Assembly: GCF_001700435.1 (NCBI RefSeq)
Contig: NZ_LYPC01000025.1
Coordinates: 38,191-102,190, forward strand
Length of the DNA stretch: 64,000 bases
Direction: 5' to 3'
Source of the DNA: Paenibacillus pectinilyticus
GTDB taxonomy: Bacteria > Bacillota > Bacilli > Paenibacillales > NBRC-103111
The notes under the pieces: generated by a model
What the model saw: the letters and a program-made list of their open reading frames with translations, nothing else
What the model was told of the DNA's origin: nothing
Databases searched by the model: none
Program-made: the position numbers and the translations under genes
Shown here: positions 1 through 8,291 of the stretch, one piece after another
Position numbering within the stretch: position 1 is the first letter of the stretch
Layout: the number at the start of each line of letters is the position of its first letter

Positions 1-49
1 GGAGCACGGAGCACGGAGCACGGAGCACGGAGCACGGAGCACGGAGCAC
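1..49. repeat. Seven perfect tandem copies of GGAGCAC
   Basis: The window opens with seven uninterrupted copies of the 7-bp unit GGAGCAC, followed by one spacer base and the AGGAG that serves the first gene. The array may extend left of the window. Each unit contains GGAG, a Shine-Dalgarno core, so the array is also a series of potential ribosome landing sites ending 14 bases before the likely start codon. Seven base pairs is not a multiple of three. Copy-number change would move upstream elements relative to the gene without altering the protein. Confidence 0.95.
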
Positions 50-63
50 GAGGAGCGATGAGC

Positions 64-1071
64 ATGAATTTTCAAGAACGGCTTCGGCCGGTGCCGGCCC
101 AAGCGAAGTTCGAGCTAGCAGGATGGCATGTATGGTGCGGATCGATGACACGAGATGAGGAGGGGACGTATTATTTGTTTTACTCGCGATGGCCGGAGCG
201 GGCTGGGTTTGACGCTTGGGTTACACATTCGGAGATTGCCTACGCAGTGGCGGACCATCCGCTCGGACCGTTTCACCACGTGGATACGGTGTGGAGCTGC
301 AGAGACGGCGAAGCGAGCTGGGATGGAGACGTGGTGCACAACCCCGCGATTTTGCGGCAGGGTAACCGTTACTACTTGTATTACATGGGGACGCATGGCC
401 CCGATTGTGCGCTTGATCAGCCTGTCGACGAGGCGACTTGGTGGGCGTACCGCAATAACCAACGCATCGGCGTTGCCGTGGCAGATCATCCCACAGGTCC
501 TTGGACACGTACGGCTAGTCCCGTACTTGATGTTTCCCTCAGAGAGTGGGATGGCCTGATGACGAGCAATCCCACGGTGTGTGAAATGGCGGACGGCCGA
601 ATCCTGATGATGTACAAAGGCGTGGCCGAGGGCCCTCCGCCTAAAGGGGGCGCGGTCAATGCGGGCATTGCCTTGGCCGATCATCCGTTAGGACCGTTCC
701 ACAAGCAGCCAGATCCGACAGTTTCGAACCCGACGAACGATTGGGCCGTGGAGGATCCCTATATATGGCGTCAGGGCGAGGGGTATTACGCGCTGATGAA
801 GGATTTTCAGGGTTATTTTACGAAATCGGAACGTGGTTCTGTTGCTTTGTTTGAATCACCCGACGGCTTGTCCTGGCGACCATCGCGGCATGTGTTGGCG
901 TTTGATCTGCAGATTCCCTGGGTCAATCAAGCAACGCAGCCCGTCACGAGACTTGAACGCCCTCAGTTATGGTTCGACGAAAGCGGGAAGCCCGCAGTTC
1001 TGCTGTGCGCTGTTCTCGAACGAGAGGGGAGCCGAACGTATAACGTCCAAATTCCACTAGGAGGAGATTAA
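64..1071 (+). CDS. Five-bladed beta-propeller glycosidase (GH43/GH117-like), cytoplasmic
   Basis: This protein of about 335 residues has the short repeated blades of the GH43/62/68/117 five-bladed propeller fold. The motif ADHPxGPF/W occurs three times (near residues 65, 142 and 209). Blade-start motifs NPAI, NPTV and EDPYIW are each followed by aromatic-rich strands such as YYLYYMG. An early stretch with WCGSM, a WPE motif and THSEIAYAV recalls GH117 proteins more than ordinary GH43 arabinanases, but I cannot settle the family by eye. There is no signal peptide, so it probably trims imported oligosaccharides. An ATG at 58 lies only 2 bases from AGGAG (51-55); the ATG at 64 has an 8-base gap and is preferred. 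The gene ends 2 bases before the GH16 gene, so the two are probably cotranscribed. Confidence 0.75.
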   Translation: MNFQERLRPVPAQAKFELAGWHVWCGSMTRDEEGTYYLFYSRWPERAGFDAWVTHSEIAYAVADHPLGPFHHVDTVWSCRDGEASWDGDVVHNPAILRQGNRYYLYYMGTHGPDCALDQPVDEATWWAYRNNQRIGVAVADHPTGPWTRTASPVLDVSLREWDGLMTSNPTVCEMADGRILMMYKGVAEGPPPKGGAVNAGIALADHPLGPFHKQPDPTVSNPTNDWAVEDPYIWRQGEGYYALMKDFQGYFTKSERGSVALFESPDGLSWRPSRHVLAFDLQIPWVNQATQPVTRLERPQLWFDESGKPAVLLCAVLEREGSRTYNVQIPLGGD

Positions 1072-1073
1072 TA

Positions 1074-2774
1074 ATGAGTCTATTCCCAAAATGGTTTAAA
1101 CCCCTTCGCACGGTGCTGCCCGTTTGTTTGTTGGCCACAGCCGCCCTATCGACACTTTCGCCAACTCAGGCATCAGCCACGGCACCAACGGGCTACACGT
1201 TATATTACGCAGATGAGTTTAACGATGCAGCCGTGAATGAAAATGATTGGATGTACCGCGACGCAGGCCCGTACTCCCAAGGCTATAATCGCAAAGAAAA
1301 TGTGCGAGAATCGGGCGGATCTTTGCATATCGATTTTAAACACGAGCAGATCAATGGTACTTGGTATAACACCTGCGGTGGCATCATTTCGAAGAAACTG
1401 TTCGGCTATGGCTATTATGAGACGAAGGCGAAGCTGTTTAATGCTACGACAGGGCTGCATTCTTCCTTCTGGAGTATGGGACTGAGTAACCATATTGCCG
1501 CGGACAATGTAACGGGGTTAACGGCTGAAATTGCCGCTGGCAATTTGCCTTACTACAATCAAGCGACAGAGATTGATGGTTTCGAGCATAACTCGGGAAC
1601 CAACGGATATGACACAGGGACTATCACGTACGTGCCTGGTTACAGCTCGCCGCGTCAGAGTGTAAGCACTACGCCAGATGCCTGGCATGTGTATGGCTAT
1701 GAATGGACGCCGACGGCAATTAAATTTTATCTCGACGGCACGCTCGTCAACTCGATTAATACAACGACAATCCCGCAGCCGTTTGCACCGGCCAACTTCT
1801 GGCTGACAGCCTTGGGCTACTCAGGAGTCTCCGACTATTCGAAGCTGCCAGGTGAGAGCGAATTCGATTACTTCCGTTACTATGCGAAAAGTTATCCGAA
1901 TGCCAACCTGCTGGGTAATCCTCAAATGGAGTACACCGTGAAGGATACATCGAAGGGTTACACAGACCAAGATACACCAAACTGGATTGAAACCTATGAC
2001 AAGGATGCCAGTTTCATGACAACGACGGATACCCATACGGGTACGCGTGCATTGAAGCATGCCAAGTCGAGTGATTATCTGGTGACGACGAAGCAAAATT
2101 TGAACGGCATTGCGAACGGCACGTACCAGTTAAGCGCCTGGGTAAAGAGTTCTGGGGGTCAATCACAGTCCATGATGCGTGTGCTGAATTATGGCGGACC
2201 GGAGATGAACCTAACAATCCCAGCAACGAGTACTTGGACACAAGTTACGCTGAACGATATTCCAGTGACCAATGGTCAGGCCACGATTGCATTCACATCG
2301 AATGCCACGTCCACGCAGTGGATGCTCGTTGACGATGTGAATTTCAGCGAGGTCTCGGCTACCACGGTGTACGAAGCGGAAACCTTGCCGGTGACGGTTT
2401 CCACCGGTGATTCGCAAGCGAATTATGCGGATGCGCCAGCGAGCGGGGGTTCTTTTAACAATTTGAGTGGGAATGCAGTAGGCGATTATGTACAGTACAC
2501 GCTGAATGTCCCACAAACAGGTACGTATACGGTATACGTGGGCAATCGGAAAGCGGCCAATAAGGGGATTTATCAGCTAGCTGTTAACGGCACAAATCTA
2601 GGCTCGACCGTTGACCAGTATGCGGCAGCATCCGGGTACGCCGAGTCTAATCTGGGCACGGTCACGATTAGTGCAGCGGGCAACCAGACGTTCCGTTTCA
2701 CGGTAACGGGCAAAAATGCGTCCGCCAGCACCTACAATCTAGCCTACGATTACATCACACTCGTGAAGAATTAA
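1074..2774 (+). CDS. Secreted GH16 glycoside hydrolase with carbohydrate-binding modules
   Basis: This 566-residue protein starts with a Sec signal peptide (basic MSLFPKWFKPLR, hydrophobic core, AxA-type cleavage near residue 36). The GH16 domain covers roughly residues 40-275. Its active-site strand reads TEIDGFEH, giving nucleophile E166, D168 and acid/base E171. That is the ExDxxE beta-bulge form found in laminarinases, agarases and carrageenases, not the ExDxE form of lichenases. Residues about 280-430 look like a CBM4/9-type jelly roll. Residues about 435-566 are a CBM6-like module starting YEAETLP and ending AYDYITLVKN. It should cut a beta-glucan or galactan outside the cell for the transporter downstream. 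The substrate cannot be fixed from sequence reading. A GGAGGAG site precedes the ATG and a terminator follows. Confidence 0.88.
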   Translation: MSLFPKWFKPLRTVLPVCLLATAALSTLSPTQASATAPTGYTLYYADEFNDAAVNENDWMYRDAGPYSQGYNRKENVRESGGSLHIDFKHEQINGTWYNTCGGIISKKLFGYGYYETKAKLFNATTGLHSSFWSMGLSNHIAADNVTGLTAEIAAGNLPYYNQATEIDGFEHNSGTNGYDTGTITYVPGYSSPRQSVSTTPDAWHVYGYEWTPTAIKFYLDGTLVNSINTTTIPQPFAPANFWLTALGYSGVSDYSKLPGESEFDYFRYYAKSYPNANLLGNPQMEYTVKDTSKGYTDQDTPNWIETYDKDASFMTTTDTHTGTRALKHAKSSDYLVTTKQNLNGIANGTYQLSAWVKSSGGQSQSMMRVLNYGGPEMNLTIPATSTWTQVTLNDIPVTNGQATIAFTSNATSTQWMLVDDVNFSEVSATTVYEAETLPVTVSTGDSQANYADAPASGGSFNNLSGNAVGDYVQYTLNVPQTGTYTVYVGNRKAANKGIYQLAVNGTNLGSTVDQYAAASGYAESNLGTVTISAAGNQTFRFTVTGKNASASTYNLAYDYITLVKN

Positions 2775-2782
2775 GCATAAGG

Positions 2783-2812
2783 AGCCGTCTCTCTTCGGGG
2801 AGACGGCTTTTT
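2783..2812 (+). terminator. Rho-independent terminator after the GH16 gene
   Basis: Arms AGCCGTCTC (2783-2791) and GAGACGGCT (2800-2808) form a perfect 9-bp stem followed by a run of Ts. It separates the two-gene glycosidase unit from the transporter unit. Confidence 0.92.
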
Positions 2813-2946
2813 AACTAACGCGTGCTTCCTATCGGTCGCGCGATTTCCGAAGATTTTAGACCAACTGCCAAAGATATGAAAAGGATCACTCCTCCCGCGG
2901 CGATACAATAAAGCTATAAACAAAGAGAGAGAGAGGAGAGGCAAAC

Positions 2947-3849
2947 ATGCAACGAACGATTAACCTATTGCGAAGATATGGCGTCATGTACGCGCTATTG
3001 CTCCCTGGCTTGCTGTACTTCGCCGTATTCAAATATGTGCCGATGGTGTACATCGTCGCTGCGTTCAAAAACTATAACGTGCTGCAAGGACTGGGCGATA
3101 GCCCGTGGGTGGGGTGGCAGAACTTTCAGTTATTTTTCGACGGTGTGTACTTTAAACAAATTATAGGGAACACCATTATAATTTCGTTTTACAAGCTGAT
3201 CTTCTCGTTCCCAGCCCCGATTATTCTGGCGCTTATGCTGAATGCCGTCACTTCGCCAGGTTTCAAAAGAACGATCCAAACCTTAACGTATTTACCTCAC
3301 TTTCTATCGTGGGTCATCATTTACGGCTTGCTTGTCGCTTTCTTAGCGCCAGGGTCGGGGCTCGTTAATCAGCTGTTGACCGCGTTCCATTTGGATCGGA
3401 TCTCCTTCCTAACGGAGTCGGGGCTCATCCGAACGCTCATCGTCTCAACGGACATTTGGCAGTCGGTTGGTTGGGGAGCCATCATTTACTTGGCAGCGCT
3501 CACAGGAATCGATCCGAGTCAGTACGAAGCAGCAACGATGGACGGCGCGTCTCAAACTAGGCAATTGTGGCACATTACCCTGCCGGGTATTCGCAATGTC
3601 ATTATCCTAATGCTGGTTCTTAGGCTTAGCGCGATTCTCGATGTTGGTTTTGACCAAATCTTCATCATGCTCAACCCGCTGAATCAAGAGAAGGCGGATG
3701 TGATCGAGACCTGGGTGTATAGGGTCGGATTACAAGAGGGACGTGTTGGACTTGCTACCGCTGTCGGGTTATTCAAATCGGTCATCGGCTTCGTGCTTGT
3801 ACTTGGTGCGAACCGTATTGCCAAAAAATTTGACGGACAAATCTGGTAG
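2947..3849 (+). CDS. Sugar ABC transporter permease, LplB type
   Basis: This 300-residue integral membrane protein has about six predicted helices. The binding-protein-dependent permease loop (EAA motif) reads EAATMDGASQTRQLWHITLP at about residues 196-215; this loop docks on the shared ATPase. The N-terminus, with LLRRYGVMYALLLPGLLY, matches the LplB/YteP subgroup of oligosaccharide importers. No ATPase gene is present in the window, as is usual for this family, which uses a generalist MsmX-type ATPase encoded elsewhere. GAGAGGAGAGG lies just upstream of the ATG. It pairs with the permease starting at 3867, with 17 bases between the genes. Confidence 0.93.
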   Translation: MQRTINLLRRYGVMYALLLPGLLYFAVFKYVPMVYIVAAFKNYNVLQGLGDSPWVGWQNFQLFFDGVYFKQIIGNTIIISFYKLIFSFPAPIILALMLNAVTSPGFKRTIQTLTYLPHFLSWVIIYGLLVAFLAPGSGLVNQLLTAFHLDRISFLTESGLIRTLIVSTDIWQSVGWGAIIYLAALTGIDPSQYEAATMDGASQTRQLWHITLPGIRNVIILMLVLRLSAILDVGFDQIFIMLNPLNQEKADVIETWVYRVGLQEGRVGLATAVGLFKSVIGFVLVLGANRIAKKFDGQIW

Positions 3850-3866
3850 GAGGAGGAAAATCATCC

Positions 3867-4739
3867 ATGCGTCATATGACTGCTGGCGACCGGGTCGCCC
3901 AAGGCCTTAATTATTTGCTTCTATCCCTGCTAGCTGCTTCTTGTGTATTACCGTTTCTGTATGTAATCAGTGTTTCACTGACACCAATCTCCGAGTTTAT
4001 TAAGAAAGATGGTCTTGTCCTCATCCCAACCCATACCACCTTGACCGCATATCGAGAGATTATGCAAGGTGGCAGGCTCTTGGACGCTTACCAAGTTACA
4101 CTCTTTCGAGTTGTTGTCGGTACGCTGCTGAACTTAGTGTTTACCGTCATTACTGCCCTGCCGCTTTCACGTAAAGGGCTGCCTGGGCGAAGCGGGTTCC
4201 TGCTATTCATCGTATTCACCATGCTGTTCAACGGCGGTATTATTCCGGGCTATTTGCTCGTAAAAAATGTAGGACTACTTAATTCCGAATGGTCCCTTAT
4301 CATCCCAGGCTTGATTAATGCGTTTTATCTCATGATTGTGAAAAGCTTTTTCGAACAGCTGCCAGAAGCCATTGATGAAGCTGCGCGCATAGATGGAGCG
4401 GGCGAAATCTCGATTCTCGTTCGTATCGTAATCCCGCTTTCCGTTCCAATTATTGCAACGATTGGTCTGTTCTATGCCGTATGGCACTGGAACAGCTACT
4501 TTGATGCCCTGCTCTACATCAATACCCCTGAGAAGCAGCCTGTGCAGCTGTTTCTACGCCAGATTCTACTCGCTTCCGTCGCCATTAGCGGGGACGCAGC
4601 GGAAGCGGCTAATTCCGTCAATCCGATTTCGGTTCAAATGGCGTCCGTCGCCATTACCACACTGCCCATACTGGTTGTGTACCCGTTTATTCAGAAGCAT
4701 TTTACCCGTGGTGTTCTGCTTGGCTCTGTGAAAGGTTAG
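3867..4739 (+). CDS. Sugar ABC transporter permease, LplC/YtcP type
   Basis: This 290-residue permease is the second half of the heterodimeric channel. It has the N-terminal LNYLLLSLLAASCVLPFLYV helix and the typical LplC stretch FNGGIIPGYLLVKNVGLLNS. The EAA loop reads DEAARIDGAGEISILVRIVI at about residues 171-190, and the protein ends in the characteristic FTRGVLLGSVKG. The strong AGGAGGAGG site overlaps the end of the preceding permease gene, so the two are translationally close. A second in-frame ATG three codons downstream is possible. Confidence 0.93.
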   Translation: MRHMTAGDRVAQGLNYLLLSLLAASCVLPFLYVISVSLTPISEFIKKDGLVLIPTHTTLTAYREIMQGGRLLDAYQVTLFRVVVGTLLNLVFTVITALPLSRKGLPGRSGFLLFIVFTMLFNGGIIPGYLLVKNVGLLNSEWSLIIPGLINAFYLMIVKSFFEQLPEAIDEAARIDGAGEISILVRIVIPLSVPIIATIGLFYAVWHWNSYFDALLYINTPEKQPVQLFLRQILLASVAISGDAAEAANSVNPISVQMASVAITTLPILVVYPFIQKHFTRGVLLGSVKG

Positions 4740-4816
4740 TCCAGAGCCGATATCGATGATATCTAGAGGCAACTCTCGATATAGCATGTATAATAGACTA
4801 AAGGGAGAGGTTCAAG

Positions 4817-6433
4817 ATGAAAAAGAATCACGCAAGTGCGTTGCTGAGCATGACTGTGCTGTTAGGGGTTGTTGCTGCGGGCTGCAGCAAGGCCGAGAAT
4901 ACGGCGTCTCCAAGTGCAAGTGTTGCTGCTGCATCCTCGGGAGCTACACAAACGGCTAAACCGCAGGAAGCGGATAAGAAGTATAAAATCAGCTTTTATA
5001 ACACGATTGGCTATCGGTTAACAACCCCAATGCCGGCGAAAGAGCAGGATCCAATCCGTCAGATGATCGAGAAAGACAACAACATGGATCTCGATATGAC
5101 TATGGGCGGCGAGAACTGGAAGGATAAGCTCAACTTATTGATCTCCTCCAACCAAATTCCGGATATTGTGTCGTTCCCAGATCGGGCTTCGGCGATTAAA
5201 TACTACGATCAAGGCTTATTGACGGATCTCGACGATTTGTTGAAGGAGTTTCCAGATCTCCCGAAAGCATTCGATCCTTCTCGCCTTGAGCCTATGAAAT
5301 ATAAAGGTCACACGATCGGCTTACCTGCATCTGAAGCGGTTGGCGGTGTAAATGGCTGGTGGATCAACAATACCTGGCTGCAGAAGTTGAACCTGTCTAT
5401 TCCAACCAATCCACAAGATTTATTAAACGTCATGAAAGCGTTCACTTTTAATGACCCAGACGGCAATGGCAAGAACGATACGTATGGCTTCGTCGCCATG
5501 CTGCCGAAGGATGGTTCACTTGGTTATAGCACGAGCGGCCCAGTAGGCTTCCAACAAATTTTTTGGATGTTTGGAGTGCAGCCTAACTTCGTGGATGTCA
5601 AAGACGGTAAGGTTGTCGTGTACAACACCGATCCGAAGACGAAAGAAGCCCTGCAATTTATTAAAGATATGATCGATGCGAAGGTCGTTGATCCGGACTG
5701 GGTAACCATTGACGACGGTCTCAAACGTGATAGTAAGATGTACCAAGGCAAAGTGGGTATTATGATTAACGACTGGCGCCGTTCAGAGCCTGCGGAAACG
5801 AAGAAAATGCAGGATGCTGGAGGCAGTGTGCCGGATTGGAAGCAAATCGCACCTCCTAAGGGACCGTATGGGGATCAGATTCTGGATGTGAAACCTTTCC
5901 AACAGTCGCTGATTGGTCTCTCGAAGGAAGCGATGAAAGATGCAGGCAAAGCAAAGCGTGCTATGCAGTTCATTCAGTATCTGTACACGAATAAAGATGC
6001 TTACCCGTTCCTTGCCTATGGTATCAAAGATAAATCATTTACAGTTACAAATGGCACGCCGAAGCTGATAGATAGATCCACCTACAATGAGAAAGAAATC
6101 GAGTGGCGCTATAACTATGCGTTCGTTCGCAAAGCGACGGACAGCGTGTACTTTGACTTTCAGAAGCCTGACATCACGAACGCCAATCAGAAGATCAACA
6201 CGAGCTATTTAAAAGAGAACAATATTAATCCACGTGTTTTCGATGACCCAAGCGACCCTATGGCACAAGATCGACTCAAATATGCCAATGAGATGATGCT
6301 CAAATTCGTAACAGGCAAAGAGCCGCTGGCGAACTGGGATGCTTACGTGAAGACGCTGCAGGACAAATTTAAGCTGAACGATGCGATTGCGAATTACACG
6401 AAACAGCTGCAAGGTGATGGGGTTTTAAAATAA
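4817..6433 (+). CDS. Extracellular solute-binding lipoprotein of the LplA type
   Basis: This 538-residue lipoprotein carries a type II signal peptide whose lipobox VAAGC places the lipidated cysteine at residue 23. A Ser/Ala/Thr-rich linker follows, then a long type-1 extracellular solute-binding domain. Features of the LplA family include the early KISFYNTIGYR strand, WWINNTWLQKLNL, and DPDGNGKNDTYGF, a Ca-loop-like motif common in this family. It should capture oligosaccharides released by the GH16 enzyme or a similar substrate and hand them to the two permeases. It is separated from the permease gene by 77 bases and followed by a hairpin that may lower expression of the two-component genes downstream. 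Confidence 0.93.
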   Translation: MKKNHASALLSMTVLLGVVAAGCSKAENTASPSASVAAASSGATQTAKPQEADKKYKISFYNTIGYRLTTPMPAKEQDPIRQMIEKDNNMDLDMTMGGENWKDKLNLLISSNQIPDIVSFPDRASAIKYYDQGLLTDLDDLLKEFPDLPKAFDPSRLEPMKYKGHTIGLPASEAVGGVNGWWINNTWLQKLNLSIPTNPQDLLNVMKAFTFNDPDGNGKNDTYGFVAMLPKDGSLGYSTSGPVGFQQIFWMFGVQPNFVDVKDGKVVVYNTDPKTKEALQFIKDMIDAKVVDPDWVTIDDGLKRDSKMYQGKVGIMINDWRRSEPAETKKMQDAGGSVPDWKQIAPPKGPYGDQILDVKPFQQSLIGLSKEAMKDAGKAKRAMQFIQYLYTNKDAYPFLAYGIKDKSFTVTNGTPKLIDRSTYNEKEIEWRYNYAFVRKATDSVYFDFQKPDITNANQKINTSYLKENNINPRVFDDPSDPMAQDRLKYANEMMLKFVTGKEPLANWDAYVKTLQDKFKLNDAIANYTKQLQGDGVLK

Positions 6434-6441
6434 TAAGTGCG

Positions 6442-6469
6442 GGAGAAGGGGAGATACCTCCTCTTTTTC
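6442..6469 (+). terminator. Terminator-like hairpin between binding protein and sensor kinase genes
   Basis: Arms AGGGGAG (6447-6453) and CTCCTCT (6458-6464) with an ATAC loop run straight into five Ts. The hairpin contains one G-T pair and is moderate in strength. It fits a partial terminator that lets the abundant binding protein be made in excess over the regulators. Confidence 0.65.
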
Positions 6470-6503
6470 CACATTCAATAGCTTAGCAACGAGGGGTGCA
6501 CAC

Positions 6504-8291
6504 ATGCGGGATTGGATGAAGAAATGGTTTCACAACATATCGTTCCGGCTGTTTCTAGTCTGTTTCGTCTTCGTGCTCAGCTCGGAGGCTATTCTTAGCG
6601 GGTTATCTTATCGCTATATAAAAAATGAAATTACAACAAGTCAGCTTAATCAAGCGACTCAGCTCCTGCATAAGGAAGAGGAGTATATCGACCTGTACTT
6701 TCTGCTTGTGCAAAATACGATCTCTCAACTGTCTAGCTCAGCTAATTCGTGGCGTAATGATCTAAACGCTGCGCAAGCCGCATTGGAGAATGCCTATCGA
6801 GAGAATTCGGTCATGTTGACCGATGTGTATATGATTCGCAAGGACTTATCCATCTTGGGCGGAAATTCGGTAACGAAAGTCATCAATGATACAAGAGAAG
6901 ACCGCGATCCTTTGTACAAAATGGCGTATAGTAACGCCTACGGCTCCGTGACGGTGAGTCAACCTTACCAGAATTTCTTCTCTGGTTGGACGGTGACGTT
7001 CACCAAAGCGATTACGATCGCTGACGAGCCTATGGCTGTAGCTGTCGATTTGAACTTAACTGCTCTGCAGGAGCGGTTGCAGAAGATTGGCGGCGGCAGT
7101 AACGATCTGCAGCTGGGGATTATGGACAAAGAGGGGCGCGTCATTCTGGAGCCCGTGGGGAGTCGATTGTTCAATGTTGTCGATCATCGGCTGCGGTTTG
7201 ACGATCGGGATGGCCGTGAGCTTGCCGAAGCGAAGGATGACGTCTTTCAAGAGCGGATGAATGGGACGAATGTGACCATTATGAAGAGCATTAATCCACG
7301 TACCAAATGGATCATATTTGCCTTCTATGACGGCACGACGCTGCAAACTTCGCTGAAGCGAATCGAGACATTTTTCATCGGACTGCTGCTGCTTGGATTC
7401 GTTCTCAGTGCGATGACGGCGGGCTTCGTCGCTCGTATGATTCGGACACCGGTCTATTATCTCATTCGCAAAATAAGCCAAGTTCGCCACGGGGATTTGA
7501 ATGTCAACATTTCCAGTTCACGTCGTGATGAATTTGGGAAACTTGCTGAGACATTCGACGAGATGCTGCAGCAAATTCGAACCTTAATTGAGCACGTCAA
7601 CCTTGGTGAACGCAAGAAGAAAGAGTTAGAGATTCAAGTGTTGCAGTCCCAAATTAATCCTCATTTTCTATACAATACACTGGGTTCGATCTCGAATGTG
7701 GTTGCTTTCGGCCGCTACCATGAGGTGGATAACCTCATTGAGGCATTGATTTCGATTCTGGAATACGGAATTACCGATTTCTCAGACCGTGTCAGCTTAG
7801 AGCAGGAGCTTCGGAATGTGAAGGATTATTTATATATTCAAAAGATTCGGTACGATTGTGAGTTTGAGCTGATCGAACAGATTGACCCTGTCACGCTGCA
7901 GCTGCCTGTCCTTCGTATGGCGCTTCAGCCGATCGTGGAGAACAGTATTTTCCACGGCTATGCAGGTGGGCGTAAGTCGGGTGCTATCCGGCTGTCCGCC
8001 ATTCGGAGAGAAGGCATGCTCATTATTGAAGTGGAGGACGAAGGTGTCGGCATGACACCGGAGAAGACAACCGAGTTATTACTGGCCGATCCTGTTGAGA
8101 AAAAGTTAGACCAGCGCAAACGCATCGGTTTGTACAACATTCACCAGCGCATCCGTTTGAATTATGGTGAACCTTACGGGCTTAACGTGTGGAGCGAGCA
8201 AGGTCGTGGAACTTGTGTCACATTGACATTCCCAGATGATATAGGGCAGGAGCTTGGAAAGCCGGAGCAACGAGAAGAGGGGGAGGCGTAA
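6504..8291 (+). CDS. Sensor histidine kinase, YesM family
   Basis: This 595-residue kinase has a first membrane helix at about residues 13-35, an extracytoplasmic sensing region of about 250 residues, and a second helix at about 292-313. A HAMP linker follows (about 314-368), then the LytS/YesM-type phosphoacceptor block QSQINPHFLYNTL with the likely phosphorylated His at 387. The HATPase domain shows VENSIFHG (N box), DEGVGM (G1) and RIGLYNIHQRI. The stop codon overlaps the start of the response regulator gene (TAATG), showing tight coupling. Kinases of this family beside LplABC-type importers usually sense the imported sugar, directly or through a binding protein. Confidence 0.95.
   Translation: MRDWMKKWFHNISFRLFLVCFVFVLSSEAILSGLSYRYIKNEITTSQLNQATQLLHKEEEYIDLYFLLVQNTISQLSSSANSWRNDLNAAQAALENAYRENSVMLTDVYMIRKDLSILGGNSVTKVINDTREDRDPLYKMAYSNAYGSVTVSQPYQNFFSGWTVTFTKAITIADEPMAVAVDLNLTALQERLQKIGGGSNDLQLGIMDKEGRVILEPVGSRLFNVVDHRLRFDDRDGRELAEAKDDVFQERMNGTNVTIMKSINPRTKWIIFAFYDGTTLQTSLKRIETFFIGLLLLGFVLSAMTAGFVARMIRTPVYYLIRKISQVRHGDLNVNISSSRRDEFGKLAETFDEMLQQIRTLIEHVNLGERKKKELEIQVLQSQINPHFLYNTLGSISNVVAFGRYHEVDNLIEALISILEYGITDFSDRVSLEQELRNVKDYLYIQKIRYDCEFELIEQIDPVTLQLPVLRMALQPIVENSIFHGYAGGRKSGAIRLSAIRREGMLIIEVEDEGVGMTPEKTTELLLADPVEKKLDQRKRIGLYNIHQRIRLNYGEPYGLNVWSEQGRGTCVTLTFPDDIGQELGKPEQREEGEA

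Noticed and set aside
115..684. 189-codon open frame on the minus strand inside the first glycosidase gene
   Set aside because: It lies fully inside a gene with clear family motifs, has no family resemblance and reflects G+C-rich codon pattern.
4789..4794. TATAAT between the second permease and the binding protein genes
   Set aside because: No -35 box at 16 to 18 bases and TG directly abuts instead of the TGn form; too weak to call.
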